Below the pieces are notes generated by a model. It worked only from the letters and a program-made list of their open reading frames with translations. It made no database searches and was not told the DNA's origin. A stretch of DNA of 41,336 nucleotides from an uncultured SAR86 cluster bacterium (lineage in GTDB: Bacteria > Pseudomonadota > Gammaproteobacteria > Magnimaribacterales > Magnimaribacteraceae), in NCBI GenBank assembly GCA_902532675.1, contig CACAIY010000011.1, positions 1 through 41,336 on the forward strand, written 5' to 3'. Position 1 is the first letter of the stretch. Each line of letters begins with the position of its first letter. Made by a program: the position numbers and the translations under genes. Shown piece after piece: positions 34,138 to 41,336 of the stretch.

Positions 34138-35184
34138 GTGACTAATATTGACAATAAATTTGAAGGCCATTGGTATTTAAGAACTAATGAATCTTTTACC
34201 CTGATATTCCTTTCTGTAATTTTTGCTTTAGCCGTAGTTTTATTTCCATGGGACGCAATTAATAAAGTTGGATTTTTTGAAGACTTTCTGGTGTATGAAA
34301 TAAATCTTGAACAGAGGATGGAGGACCCAAGATCAATAATAGAAAGATATGGTATAGATGGACCTCTTGCGTTTTTTACTTTCGAGGCGTTATGGGATAT
34401 GACCCTTGTGAGATTGATGTATTTAACTGATAACAATGCTTTTGTTAGCTTAAAAATAATTTCATTTTTAACTCTCTTAGCTTGGGGTTTAATAACTTTT
34501 AGGAGGTTGCCTTTTTGGTGGGGAGTGCTTTTTTTAATAAACCCCACTTCTATAGATGTCGCATTGTCAGGATTAAGAAATGGGTTTGCCTGGTCTATCT
34601 TTGCTTTAGCAATATTTTATTTACCATTTGTAGCAAGAAACTTATTAATGTGGACTGCTCCTTTTATTCACTCAACCTCAATAGTACTTATTGGTTTCTA
34701 TTACTCTACAAGGATATGGTTTAACTTTAATTTAATCAAAGGTAAAAGGTTCTTTTCGAAGAAATCTAATGCAGTAATCATGGCATTTCTTCCAGGAACC
34801 GTTATAGGAATATTATTGGCATTTCTATCTGAAATTATTTTATTATCTATAGGAGACCGAAGAGCTTTAATAGCTCAACAAAGTTACGACCCAAGTTTAT
34901 TGCAAGCAATGTTTTGGTGGATCTTACTATTTACACAATTAAGCTGTTCTTCTGATTATTTGAGAAAGAACTCTCTTCAAACCAATTTAATATCTTGGTA
35001 TTGTTTTATGAATTTGTCCATTTCTTGGTCGTCAAGAGTTTGGGCAGCAGCTATTCCTTTCATAGCAATTTCTATTTGGAATTTACCTAAGAATAAAAGA
35101 GATTTTATATTAGCTCTTTGGGTTGGATATCTCGTCTTATGGTACTTTTACTGGACAAATCTTTTTTACTGGTGGAACCAATAA
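34138..35184 (+). CDS. EpsG/Wzy-like polysaccharide polymerase
   Basis: This 348-residue integral membrane protein has about eight to nine predicted helices. The segment ALSGLRNGFAWSIFALAIFYL recalls the conserved RQG/RNG-helix of EpsG and Wzy-type polymerases, which join repeat units on the periplasmic face. It would pair with the Wzz-like protein at 6987-7904. The start is GTG 34138, with GAGAGG 10 bases upstream; no ATG stands near. Low sequence similarity is normal for this class, so the assignment rests on topology and context. Confidence 0.65.
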   Translation: MTNIDNKFEGHWYLRTNESFTLIFLSVIFALAVVLFPWDAINKVGFFEDFLVYEINLEQRMEDPRSIIERYGIDGPLAFFTFEALWDMTLVRLMYLTDNNAFVSLKIISFLTLLAWGLITFRRLPFWWGVLFLINPTSIDVALSGLRNGFAWSIFALAIFYLPFVARNLLMWTAPFIHSTSIVLIGFYYSTRIWFNFNLIKGKRFFSKKSNAVIMAFLPGTVIGILLAFLSEIILLSIGDRRALIAQQSYDPSLLQAMFWWILLFTQLSCSSDYLRKNSLQTNLISWYCFMNLSISWSSRVWAAAIPFIAISIWNLPKNKRDFILALWVGYLVLWYFYWTNLFYWWNQ

Positions 35185-35187
35185 AGT

Positions 35188-36276
35188 ATGAAAATACTCT
35201 TTATTGCTCCTCGTTTTCATACAAATCAAGTCCATTGGATGAATTCACTTATAGAAAATGGACATCAAGTAGAGTTTCATTCTCAAATAAAAGGCAAGAT
35301 AGAGAATTATAAAAATTTAACACCAAAATTGTTTCAACCATGCCTTTTTTCTGAAAGTATTATGAAAGTGTTTGGAGAAGGGGGTGTCAATCGTCCAAGA
35401 GGATTTCCAAACCCCTTTAGTTATTACAAAGAGATGAAAAAATATAATCCAGAAATAGTAGTTGTAAGAGACATAACTAGATGGTTTTCTTTTTTAGGAG
35501 CTCTTATTGGAAGACTGATGGGAAAGAGAATAATTATATATTCGCAAACATATTTACATAAGCACTATAGTTTATTAAGGATTACGCTTATAAGAATTAT
35601 ACTTTTATTATTTGGAGCTAAGTGGATAACTCCCATTAAAGGAGATGAATCTAAATACAAAAAACACCCTAAGAAATTATTTTATGTTCCTTTTACTGTA
35701 AAAATTAAGAAGAAGCTTCAAAAAAAAAGTAGAACAGATTTAAATATTTTGACTGTCGGTAAATTTGAAGATAGGAAGAATCATTTAATGCTCCTTAAGG
35801 TATTTAAGAAACTTCTAGAACAGGACTTATCCTTAAAATTAACTGTGATAGGAGAGGTTACTAAGGAAATTCATAAAAAGAATTTTGAAATTTGTATGAA
35901 TTTTATTAAAAAAAATAATCTAGAGAATGAAGTAAAAACAAAAGTGAATATTCCCCATACAAGAATGCAAGACTATTATCAAGATCATGACTTGTTTGTT
36001 TTACCGGCTACAGCTGAACCAGCTTCTATTTCTGTTTTAGAGTCAGTTGGATTAGGTACTCCATCAATCTGCTCTGATACTAACGGGACTAAATTTTACC
36101 TATTGGAGAATAATTTCGGGTTAACTTTTAAGGATAATAATGAAGATGATCTGTTAGATAAAATTAAATTAATTCTAACAAATGAAAAATTGAAATTCTT
36201 TGAAGAAGAAATTGCTGTGAAAAATGAAGCAGTGCTAGGAAAAGAAAATTTTTATAAAGCCTTTATGGCATTATAG
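35188..36276 (+). CDS. Family 4 glycosyltransferase
   Basis: The 362-residue GT-B enzyme has the donor motif E-x7-E as EPASISVLE (TAEPASISVLESVGLGTP), LTVGKFEDRKNH at the domain hinge and a basic acceptor-side helix with VRDITRWFSFLGALIGRLMGK that may touch the membrane. It follows the polymerase after 3 bases and precedes the double transferase after 4. Confidence 0.8.
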   Translation: MKILFIAPRFHTNQVHWMNSLIENGHQVEFHSQIKGKIENYKNLTPKLFQPCLFSESIMKVFGEGGVNRPRGFPNPFSYYKEMKKYNPEIVVVRDITRWFSFLGALIGRLMGKRIIIYSQTYLHKHYSLLRITLIRIILLLFGAKWITPIKGDESKYKKHPKKLFYVPFTVKIKKKLQKKSRTDLNILTVGKFEDRKNHLMLLKVFKKLLEQDLSLKLTVIGEVTKEIHKKNFEICMNFIKKNNLENEVKTKVNIPHTRMQDYYQDHDLFVLPATAEPASISVLESVGLGTPSICSDTNGTKFYLLENNFGLTFKDNNEDDLLDKIKLILTNEKLKFFEEEIAVKNEAVLGKENFYKAFMAL

Positions 36277-36280
36277 AAGA

Positions 36281-38599
36281 ATGAAAGAAAATAAAGTTAT
36301 ATCATTCTTTATACCAAATTTATCTGGTGGAGGAGCTGAACGATTTATAGTTGATTTGGCTAATGAATTTTCTAAAAGAGGCTTGAAGGTTTATTTATTG
36401 ACTTGTTCTATAAAAGGCCCATATGCTTCAGAAGTTTATCAAGATGTAGAATTGATAGATCTAAATACCACAAGAACCATATTTGCCCTTCCTAAGATTG
36501 CTATGTTTCTGAGAACTTTTAGGCCTTCAGTGCTTGTTTCTACTATTTATCACGCAAATATGGTGTCGATTCTAGCTGGAATGGTTTCTCGTGCTAAAAC
36601 AAAAATAATAGTAAGAGAATCAAATATGCATAAGACACTTAAAGATTCATCATCTTCTTATTTAGCCTATAAGATGACCTTCTTTTTTCTAAAATTTTTG
36701 TACAGAAGATGTCATGCAATCGTTGCAGTATCAGAAGCTATGAAACATGAATTAAACCAATTGATATCTGGAATAAGTGAAAAGTTACACCTTGTCCATA
36801 ATTTTATTGATGTAGATGAAATTGATAAACTAGTTAAGGAGGATGTTGATCACCCATGGTTAGATAAGAATTCAAAGATACCAGTATTGCTTAGTATAGG
36901 AAGACTTTCTAATCAAAAGAATTGGCCATTACTCCTTAAAGGATTTTCTGAATTAGTTAAAACTAAAGAAGTGAGACTAGTTATTCTTGGAGAAGGCCCA
37001 AAAAGAAAAGAGATAGAATCAATGCTTATTGAGCTTGATATTCAAGATCATGTTTCTTTACCAGGTTTTAAACAAAACCCATTTTCTTGGATGCAAAAAT
37101 CTGATGGCTTTGTTTTATCCTCAGATGCAGAAGGGTTTCCAAATGTTTTAGTTCAAGCATTATATTGTGAATGTAAAATAATTTCGTCAGATTGTGAGAG
37201 TGGGCCAAGGGAAATATTAGAAGAAGGGAAGTGGGGTCGTTTATTTAAAGTTGGAGACGTGGATGATCTAATATTAAAATTAGAAGAATCTCTTGAAAGC
37301 CCTCCATTACTAAATTTAAAAGAAAGGGCCATATTCTTTTCCAAAGTCTTTTCCAAAGATAAATGCTTAGACCTTTATGAGAATATTATCTATCATGGTG
37401 CTGCCTTAACGGCAGAAGGTTATTCAAATGAAATTGGTGGTTTTGAAAAAGAGTTTAATTTCTCTAGCAGTAGCCTCAATTCGATTACTTTTCCTCCATC
37501 ACAGAATGTAGTCTCTCTTTTCACCCCTTCACTTGGAGGAGGCGGGGCAGAAAGATTCATGGTTAATCTTGCTAATGAGTTTTCTGCAAAAGGAAATAAG
37601 GTTTATTTGCTAGCCTGTTCTTTAGGATCTTATACTTCTGATGTAAGAGAGGATGTAGAGATTATTGATTTACAATCCTCTAGAGTGCTGTTTTCATTGC
37701 CAAAATTAGTAGCCTTTTTAAGTATAATTAGACCCTCAACTCTTATATCCACCATTTATCACACAAACATGGTTGCAGTTACGGCTGGTTATATTTCTAG
37801 ATCAAAAACAAAAATAATTGTTAGAGAAGATAACATGAATCAGTCTCATAGGAGTAAATCATCATCATTTATTGCTTATAAAGTTACTTTTTCTTTAAAA
37901 AAGATTTTATACAAGATGTCCCATGCAGTAGTAGTTCTGCAATCGGCTATGGAGGAAGAATTAAAAGTGATGATTCCAGGAATAGAAAATAAGGTAAAGA
38001 CCATTAACAATTTTATAGATGTAGAGCGTATTGGTTCTCTTGCAAAAGAGCCTGTAAACCACCCTTGGCTTCAAGATGATTATGCCGTTCCAGTTATCAT
38101 AGGTGCTGGACGGCTTTCTAATCAGAAAAATTGGCCTCTTCTTTTAAAAGCTTTTTCAAAAACTTTAAAAGAAAGAAAACTTAAGTTAATTATCATAGGG
38201 GAGGGTACTTTAAGAGGTGAAATTGAAGATCTTATAAAAGAACTTAAAATTGAAAAAGATGTTTCTTTACCAGGATTCGTAACTAACCCATATTCATGGA
38301 TGGCAAGATCCGAAATATTTATTTTGTCTTCTGATTTTGAAGGCTTCCCTAACGTTCTTTTAGAAGCTCTTTGCTGCGATTGCTCTATTATCTCTTCTGA
38401 TTGTGATAGTGGCCCTAGAGAAATTCTAGAAGAAGGTAAATGGGGACAATTGTTTAAAGTAGGCGATGTTAATGATCTATCTGTAAAAATACTATCCGCC
38501 TTAGATAATAATATTGAATATGACACAAAAAGTAGAGCGAGATATTTTTCAAGCTCTAGGTGTGTTGAACAGTATGAAAAACTATTCGTTGAGTCTTAA
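36281..38599 (+). CDS. Tandem double family 4 glycosyltransferase
   Basis: One open frame encodes two complete GT4 enzymes, residues 1-about 375 and about 404-772, with a repeat period of 403 residues. Each half starts with a F-x-P-x-L-x-GGGAERF loop, has IRE-style linker IIVRE, GRLSNQKNWPLLLK and SSDxEGFPNVL. Over residues 207-327 versus 610-730, 83 of 121 positions are identical by my count. The C-terminal half keeps E687-x7-E695; the first half has E284-x7-Q292, losing the second glutamate of the donor motif. No stop or start-like junction remains between halves; the linker about 375-403 is serine-rich. Either both act in sequence or the first is degenerate. Confidence 0.88.
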   Translation: MKENKVISFFIPNLSGGGAERFIVDLANEFSKRGLKVYLLTCSIKGPYASEVYQDVELIDLNTTRTIFALPKIAMFLRTFRPSVLVSTIYHANMVSILAGMVSRAKTKIIVRESNMHKTLKDSSSSYLAYKMTFFFLKFLYRRCHAIVAVSEAMKHELNQLISGISEKLHLVHNFIDVDEIDKLVKEDVDHPWLDKNSKIPVLLSIGRLSNQKNWPLLLKGFSELVKTKEVRLVILGEGPKRKEIESMLIELDIQDHVSLPGFKQNPFSWMQKSDGFVLSSDAEGFPNVLVQALYCECKIISSDCESGPREILEEGKWGRLFKVGDVDDLILKLEESLESPPLLNLKERAIFFSKVFSKDKCLDLYENIIYHGAALTAEGYSNEIGGFEKEFNFSSSSLNSITFPPSQNVVSLFTPSLGGGGAERFMVNLANEFSAKGNKVYLLACSLGSYTSDVREDVEIIDLQSSRVLFSLPKLVAFLSIIRPSTLISTIYHTNMVAVTAGYISRSKTKIIVREDNMNQSHRSKSSSFIAYKVTFSLKKILYKMSHAVVVLQSAMEEELKVMIPGIENKVKTINNFIDVERIGSLAKEPVNHPWLQDDYAVPVIIGAGRLSNQKNWPLLLKAFSKTLKERKLKLIIIGEGTLRGEIEDLIKELKIEKDVSLPGFVTNPYSWMARSEIFILSSDFEGFPNVLLEALCCDCSIISSDCDSGPREILEEGKWGQLFKVGDVNDLSVKILSALDNNIEYDTKSRARYFSSSRCVEQYEKLFVES

Positions 38600-38628
38600 T
38601 TTTTTATTAAAATAAATACTTTAAAAGA

Positions 38629-39756
38629 ATGAAAAAAATTGTTCATATAATTACTGGTTTGGGAGATGGCGGTGCTGAAGCTGTTCTATATAGGATGGTT
38701 TCATCAAATGATAGTCCTCAAGAGCATATTGTAATTTGTTTACAAAATAAATCTAAATATGGAATTGCATTAGAAAATAAAAAAATAAAGGTCTTCTACA
38801 TGAATATGTCTCCGAATTTAAAAATCTTTTCCAAGATTTATAAGTTGTTTTTAATACTAAAGAATTTAAAGCCTGATGCAATCCAGACCTGGATGTACCA
38901 TTCAGATTTAATAGGCGGTATCACTGGGAGATTAAGTGGATGCAAAAATATAGTTTGGGGAGTCTACTGCTCTAACTTTGTTTTTGGTCAGACAAAAAAT
39001 TCTACTATTTTAATCATCTTTATAAATGCTCTTATTTCTTGGTTTTTACCAAAAAAAATAATTTCCTGTTCTGATGAAGGTAAGGACACACACAAGAGAT
39101 ATGGATTTGCAGGAAAAAAACTTGTTTATGTTCCTAATGGTTTACCTCATGAGGATTTCATAATAGATAAAACAAATAATCTTAATCTTAGACAAAGTTT
39201 AAACATAAACAATAAAGAAGTTATTATTGGAATAGTAGGTAGATATAGCCCTATGAAAGACCATTTAAATTTTATTAAGGCTTTATCTATTCTTAAAACA
39301 GAAATTAACGACTTTGTAGCATTATTCATAGGGGAGAATTTGGATACCTCCAATAAAACTCTTATGAATCACTTGGAGCAATATGACTTAATAGATAAAG
39401 TTCGTTTGCTTGGAAAGCAAAACAATATTCAAGAGTTTATGAATTTAATTGATATAAATGTCTTAAGCAGCTCTTTTGGCGAAGGTCAGCCTAACGTTTT
39501 ATGTGAAAGTATGCTATGCGGCACGCCATGTGTAACTACAGATGTAGGAGATGCTAGTTTAATAGTTCAGGATTATGGGTGGGTTGTTCCTCCGAAAAGC
39601 CCTAAACTTTTATTTGACGCTATACTCAATGCCAAAGATTTAATGAATGATGCCTCTTCTTGGGAAAGAAGAATAATTGAAGGAAGAATTAATATAATTA
39701 ATAGATTCTCAATGGATAGAATGACTGAGTCATATAGAGAGATCTGGCAACAATAA
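38629..39756 (+). CDS. Family 4 glycosyltransferase
   Basis: The 375-residue GT-B enzyme opens with HIITGLGDGGAEAVL, the acceptor loop of GT4 polymer-building transferases, has GIVGRYSPMKDH at the hinge and the E-x7-E motif EGQPNVLCE (FGEGQPNVLCESMLCGTP). Full-length and apparently intact. Confidence 0.85.
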   Translation: MKKIVHIITGLGDGGAEAVLYRMVSSNDSPQEHIVICLQNKSKYGIALENKKIKVFYMNMSPNLKIFSKIYKLFLILKNLKPDAIQTWMYHSDLIGGITGRLSGCKNIVWGVYCSNFVFGQTKNSTILIIFINALISWFLPKKIISCSDEGKDTHKRYGFAGKKLVYVPNGLPHEDFIIDKTNNLNLRQSLNINNKEVIIGIVGRYSPMKDHLNFIKALSILKTEINDFVALFIGENLDTSNKTLMNHLEQYDLIDKVRLLGKQNNIQEFMNLIDINVLSSSFGEGQPNVLCESMLCGTPCVTTDVGDASLIVQDYGWVVPPKSPKLLFDAILNAKDLMNDASSWERRIIEGRINIINRFSMDRMTESYREIWQQ

Positions 39757-39765
39757 ATTAAAGTC

Positions 39766-40902
39766 TTGAAAAAATTACTTATTGTAGTTAACAGCGCGAA
39801 ATTTTTTATTTCTCATAGGCTTGTTCTAGCAGAAAATGCATTAAGTGAAGGATATAAAGTTCAAATTGCTTTTCCTGAGACTGAAGAAGAGAATCTAAGC
39901 ATTATTAGATCAAAGAATTTAAATTACAGAATATTGCAAATGACAAGATCAGGAAGAAATATTTTTAAAGAATTTCTTTCTTTTTTTTCGCTTTTAAGCG
40001 TAATACTCAAAGAAAAGCCTGATATTTTACATTTAGTTACAATTAAACCAGTCTTATATGGGGGCCTGATAGCTAAGTTCCTTAAAATACCAACTATATT
40101 TGCTATAAGTGGGATGGGCCATCTTTATAAAAAGGAAGAAAACAACATTTTAAGGATAGCTTCAAACTTTATATACAAGATTATCCTTTCGAATAAAAAG
40201 ATTAGAGTAATTATTCAAAATAAGAGAGATAAAGAAGTGTTAAAATCTCTTGGAACTCTCCAAGATAGCAAGATTACTCTTTTACCAGGATCAGGAGTAG
40301 ATTTAAAAGAATTTTCGCAATCTACACCTGATACTAAAGTCGTAACTTTCTTAATGCCTTGTAGAATGTTATGGGATAAAGGCGTAAGGGAGTTTGTCGA
40401 GGCTTCAAAAGAGATAAAGAAGCAACATCCAACGGCCAATTTTATTTTAGCTGGTCCTTATGATCCTGAGAATCCTGCAAGAGTTCCAATAGAGTATTTA
40501 GATAGTCTAAATCAAGGCAGTACAGTGAAGTGGCTAGGAGACTTTACAGACATGCCCAAATTATATAAAGAAGCTTCGGTGGTTGTAGTTCCTACTTTTT
40601 ACAATGAGGGTTTACCTAAAGTTATTTTAGAAGCTTCAGCAAGTGCCAGACCCATAATAACAACTAATATCCCAGGATGTGTGGATTCAGTTGATGATAA
40701 AATTACTGGCTTGATAGTACCTATAAAAGATCCTTCTTCTTTAAGTAAAGCTATGGAAGAATTTATTCATCAAAAGCAAAAAATCATTGAAATGGGAAAA
40801 TCAGCAAGAATAAAGGCCCAAAAGGAATTTGATATTAATTTAGTTAGTTCTGCTCATATGAGTCTGTACAATACTCTTTCAAATATTTCTAAAGATGGTT
40901 AA
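39766..40902 (+). CDS. Family 4 glycosyltransferase
   Basis: The 378-residue enzyme resembles O-antigen/capsule GT4 proteins that begin with VNSAKFFISHRL and contain LVTIKPVLYGGLIA and AISGMGH. The E-x7-E motif is EGLPKVILE (YNEGLPKVILEASASARP), and the donor loop LLPGSGVDLKEF is present. The start is TTG 39766, 10 bases after the previous stop; no nearer ATG begins the conserved first strand. The stop overlaps the next gene by 8 bases. Confidence 0.83.
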   Translation: MKKLLIVVNSAKFFISHRLVLAENALSEGYKVQIAFPETEEENLSIIRSKNLNYRILQMTRSGRNIFKEFLSFFSLLSVILKEKPDILHLVTIKPVLYGGLIAKFLKIPTIFAISGMGHLYKKEENNILRIASNFIYKIILSNKKIRVIIQNKRDKEVLKSLGTLQDSKITLLPGSGVDLKEFSQSTPDTKVVTFLMPCRMLWDKGVREFVEASKEIKKQHPTANFILAGPYDPENPARVPIEYLDSLNQGSTVKWLGDFTDMPKLYKEASVVVVPTFYNEGLPKVILEASASARPIITTNIPGCVDSVDDKITGLIVPIKDPSSLSKAMEEFIHQKQKIIEMGKSARIKAQKEFDINLVSSAHMSLYNTLSNISKDG

Positions 40903-41336
40903 AAATAGAAGCCAAATCTACGGCGATGAAATTGATAATAAGATAATCGAATATTATAAGGATTACTATAAAACAACTCTTGGTTTACCAAACTGGGATT
41001 TTCTTTCGAAACAAAGATTAAACGAAGAAGAGATATATTGTTCTAGATATATAAATCGAATAAAACAATGGATAGATATAGATTTTAAAGGCTTGAGGGT
41101 ACTTGTTGTTGGGTCTGGTACAGGTGGTGAATTAGTTAACTTTCATAATGAAGGAGCTGAAGTTTATGGAATTGAACCTTATTCCCAGGCTATGGATATT
41201 TGTAAACTTAAAGCTGAAGTAGCTGGAATATCTAATAAGAGTTTAAAGATTTGCTCGGCAGAAGATATAGATTTTGAAGATAGTTTCTTTGATCTCGTAT
41301 ATTGCTTTACAGTAATAGAGCATGTAGAAGATGTTA
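40895..41336 (+). CDS. SAM methyltransferase, 3' end cut by window
   Basis: Reading from ATG 40895 the frame stays open to the window edge, giving 147 residues: an N-terminal helix region, SAM motif I VLVVGSGTGGELVNF, the acidic IEPYSQAM, and VYCFTVIEHVEDV, the motif IV region of class I methyltransferases. It overlaps the preceding glycosyltransferase by 8 bases. The C-terminal half lies outside, so the subfamily is open. Confidence 0.8.
   Translation, partial: MVKNRSQIYGDEIDNKIIEYYKDYYKTTLGLPNWDFLSKQRLNEEEIYCSRYINRIKQWIDIDFKGLRVLVVGSGTGGELVNFHNEGAEVYGIEPYSQAMDICKLKAEVAGISNKSLKICSAEDIDFEDSFFDLVYCFTVIEHVEDV

Noticed and set aside
34113-34547. 144-codon minus-strand frame opposite the polymerase
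   Set aside because: It lies entirely opposite a membrane-protein gene whose hydrophobic codons produce long antisense frames; no family match.
38122-38526. 134-codon minus-strand frame inside the second GT4 half
   Set aside because: A similar shorter antisense frame appears in the first half (37153-37356), as expected from the duplication rather than from a real gene.
1-41336. CRISPR array, insertion sequence, integrase or prophage
   Set aside because: No regularly spaced repeats, transposase-like or integrase-like frame, or phage structural genes were found; the island shows only tRNA proximity as a mobility mark.

Overview
The window reads as a chromosome segment of a low-GC, gene-dense gammaproteobacterium. 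The evidence is the order rpsA - ihfB - lapA - (pyrF remnant), then uvrC - pgsA - tRNA-Cys - tRNA-Leu, which mirrors two conserved gammaproteobacterial neighbourhoods (rpsA-ihfB-lapA-lapB-pyrF and uvrC-pgsA-glyW-cysT-leuZ of E. coli). AT-rich codon use, short spacers, frequent 1-14 bp overlaps and no gene-free stretch over about 210 bases suggest a streamlined, possibly marine lineage (SAR86-like is a guess, not shown).

Layout. 1-5.8 kb is housekeeping DNA: ribosomal protein S1 (5' end cut off by the window), IHF beta, a GmhA-type sedoheptulose-7-phosphate isomerase, LapA, an internally deleted pyrF remnant, a small cupin, UvrC and PgsA. From the tRNA pair (5.9-7.0 kb) onward, all recognisable genes lie on the + strand and belong to one large surface-glycan island that runs off the right edge. 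A short nucleotide-sugar dehydrogenase sits between tRNA-Cys and tRNA-Leu, so the island appears to have invaded the tRNA cluster.

The island has blocks. (a) 7.0-10.8 kb: Wzz-like chain-length regulator, then PseB, PseC and PseF. (b) 10.8-15.3 kb: four poorly described genes, namely a GT-B-like protein, a GT-A-like protein, a DUF115/Maf-like (also GT42-like) protein and a PhyH-like Fe/2-oxoglutarate oxygenase. (c) 15.4-22.2 kb: NeuB-family synthase, PseG-like hydrolase, LegB-like dehydratase, PtmE-like nucleotidyltransferase, two SDR enzymes (one internally deleted) and two more NeuA-family cytidylyltransferase-like proteins. (d) 22.2-27.3 kb: GalE, an MsbA/PglK-type ABC exporter, a metallo-beta-lactamase-fold protein resembling the C-terminal part of CMP-Neu5Ac hydroxylase, and a polysaccharide deacetylase. 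(e) 27.4-41.3 kb: five SAM methyltransferases (last one cut), GDP-mannose dehydratase, an EpsG/Wzy-like polymerase and six GT4 genes, one of them an in-frame tandem fusion of two GT4 enzymes.

Taken together, the island appears to build one or more nonulosonic acids (pseudaminic and/or legionaminic type), probably decorate them by oxidation, deacetylation or methylation, and assemble them into a polymerised surface glycan. Points that stand out: the mixed Pse/Leg enzyme set with no visible acetyltransferase (PseH/LegH), the CMAH-like protein lacking a Rieske domain, the Maf/GT42-like candidate nonulosonate transferase, the double GT4 protein with an altered EX7E motif in its first half, and two genes (pyrF, an SDR) carrying clean in-frame internal deletions. 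All assignments are from reading the sequence and recalled family motifs; no database search was run.
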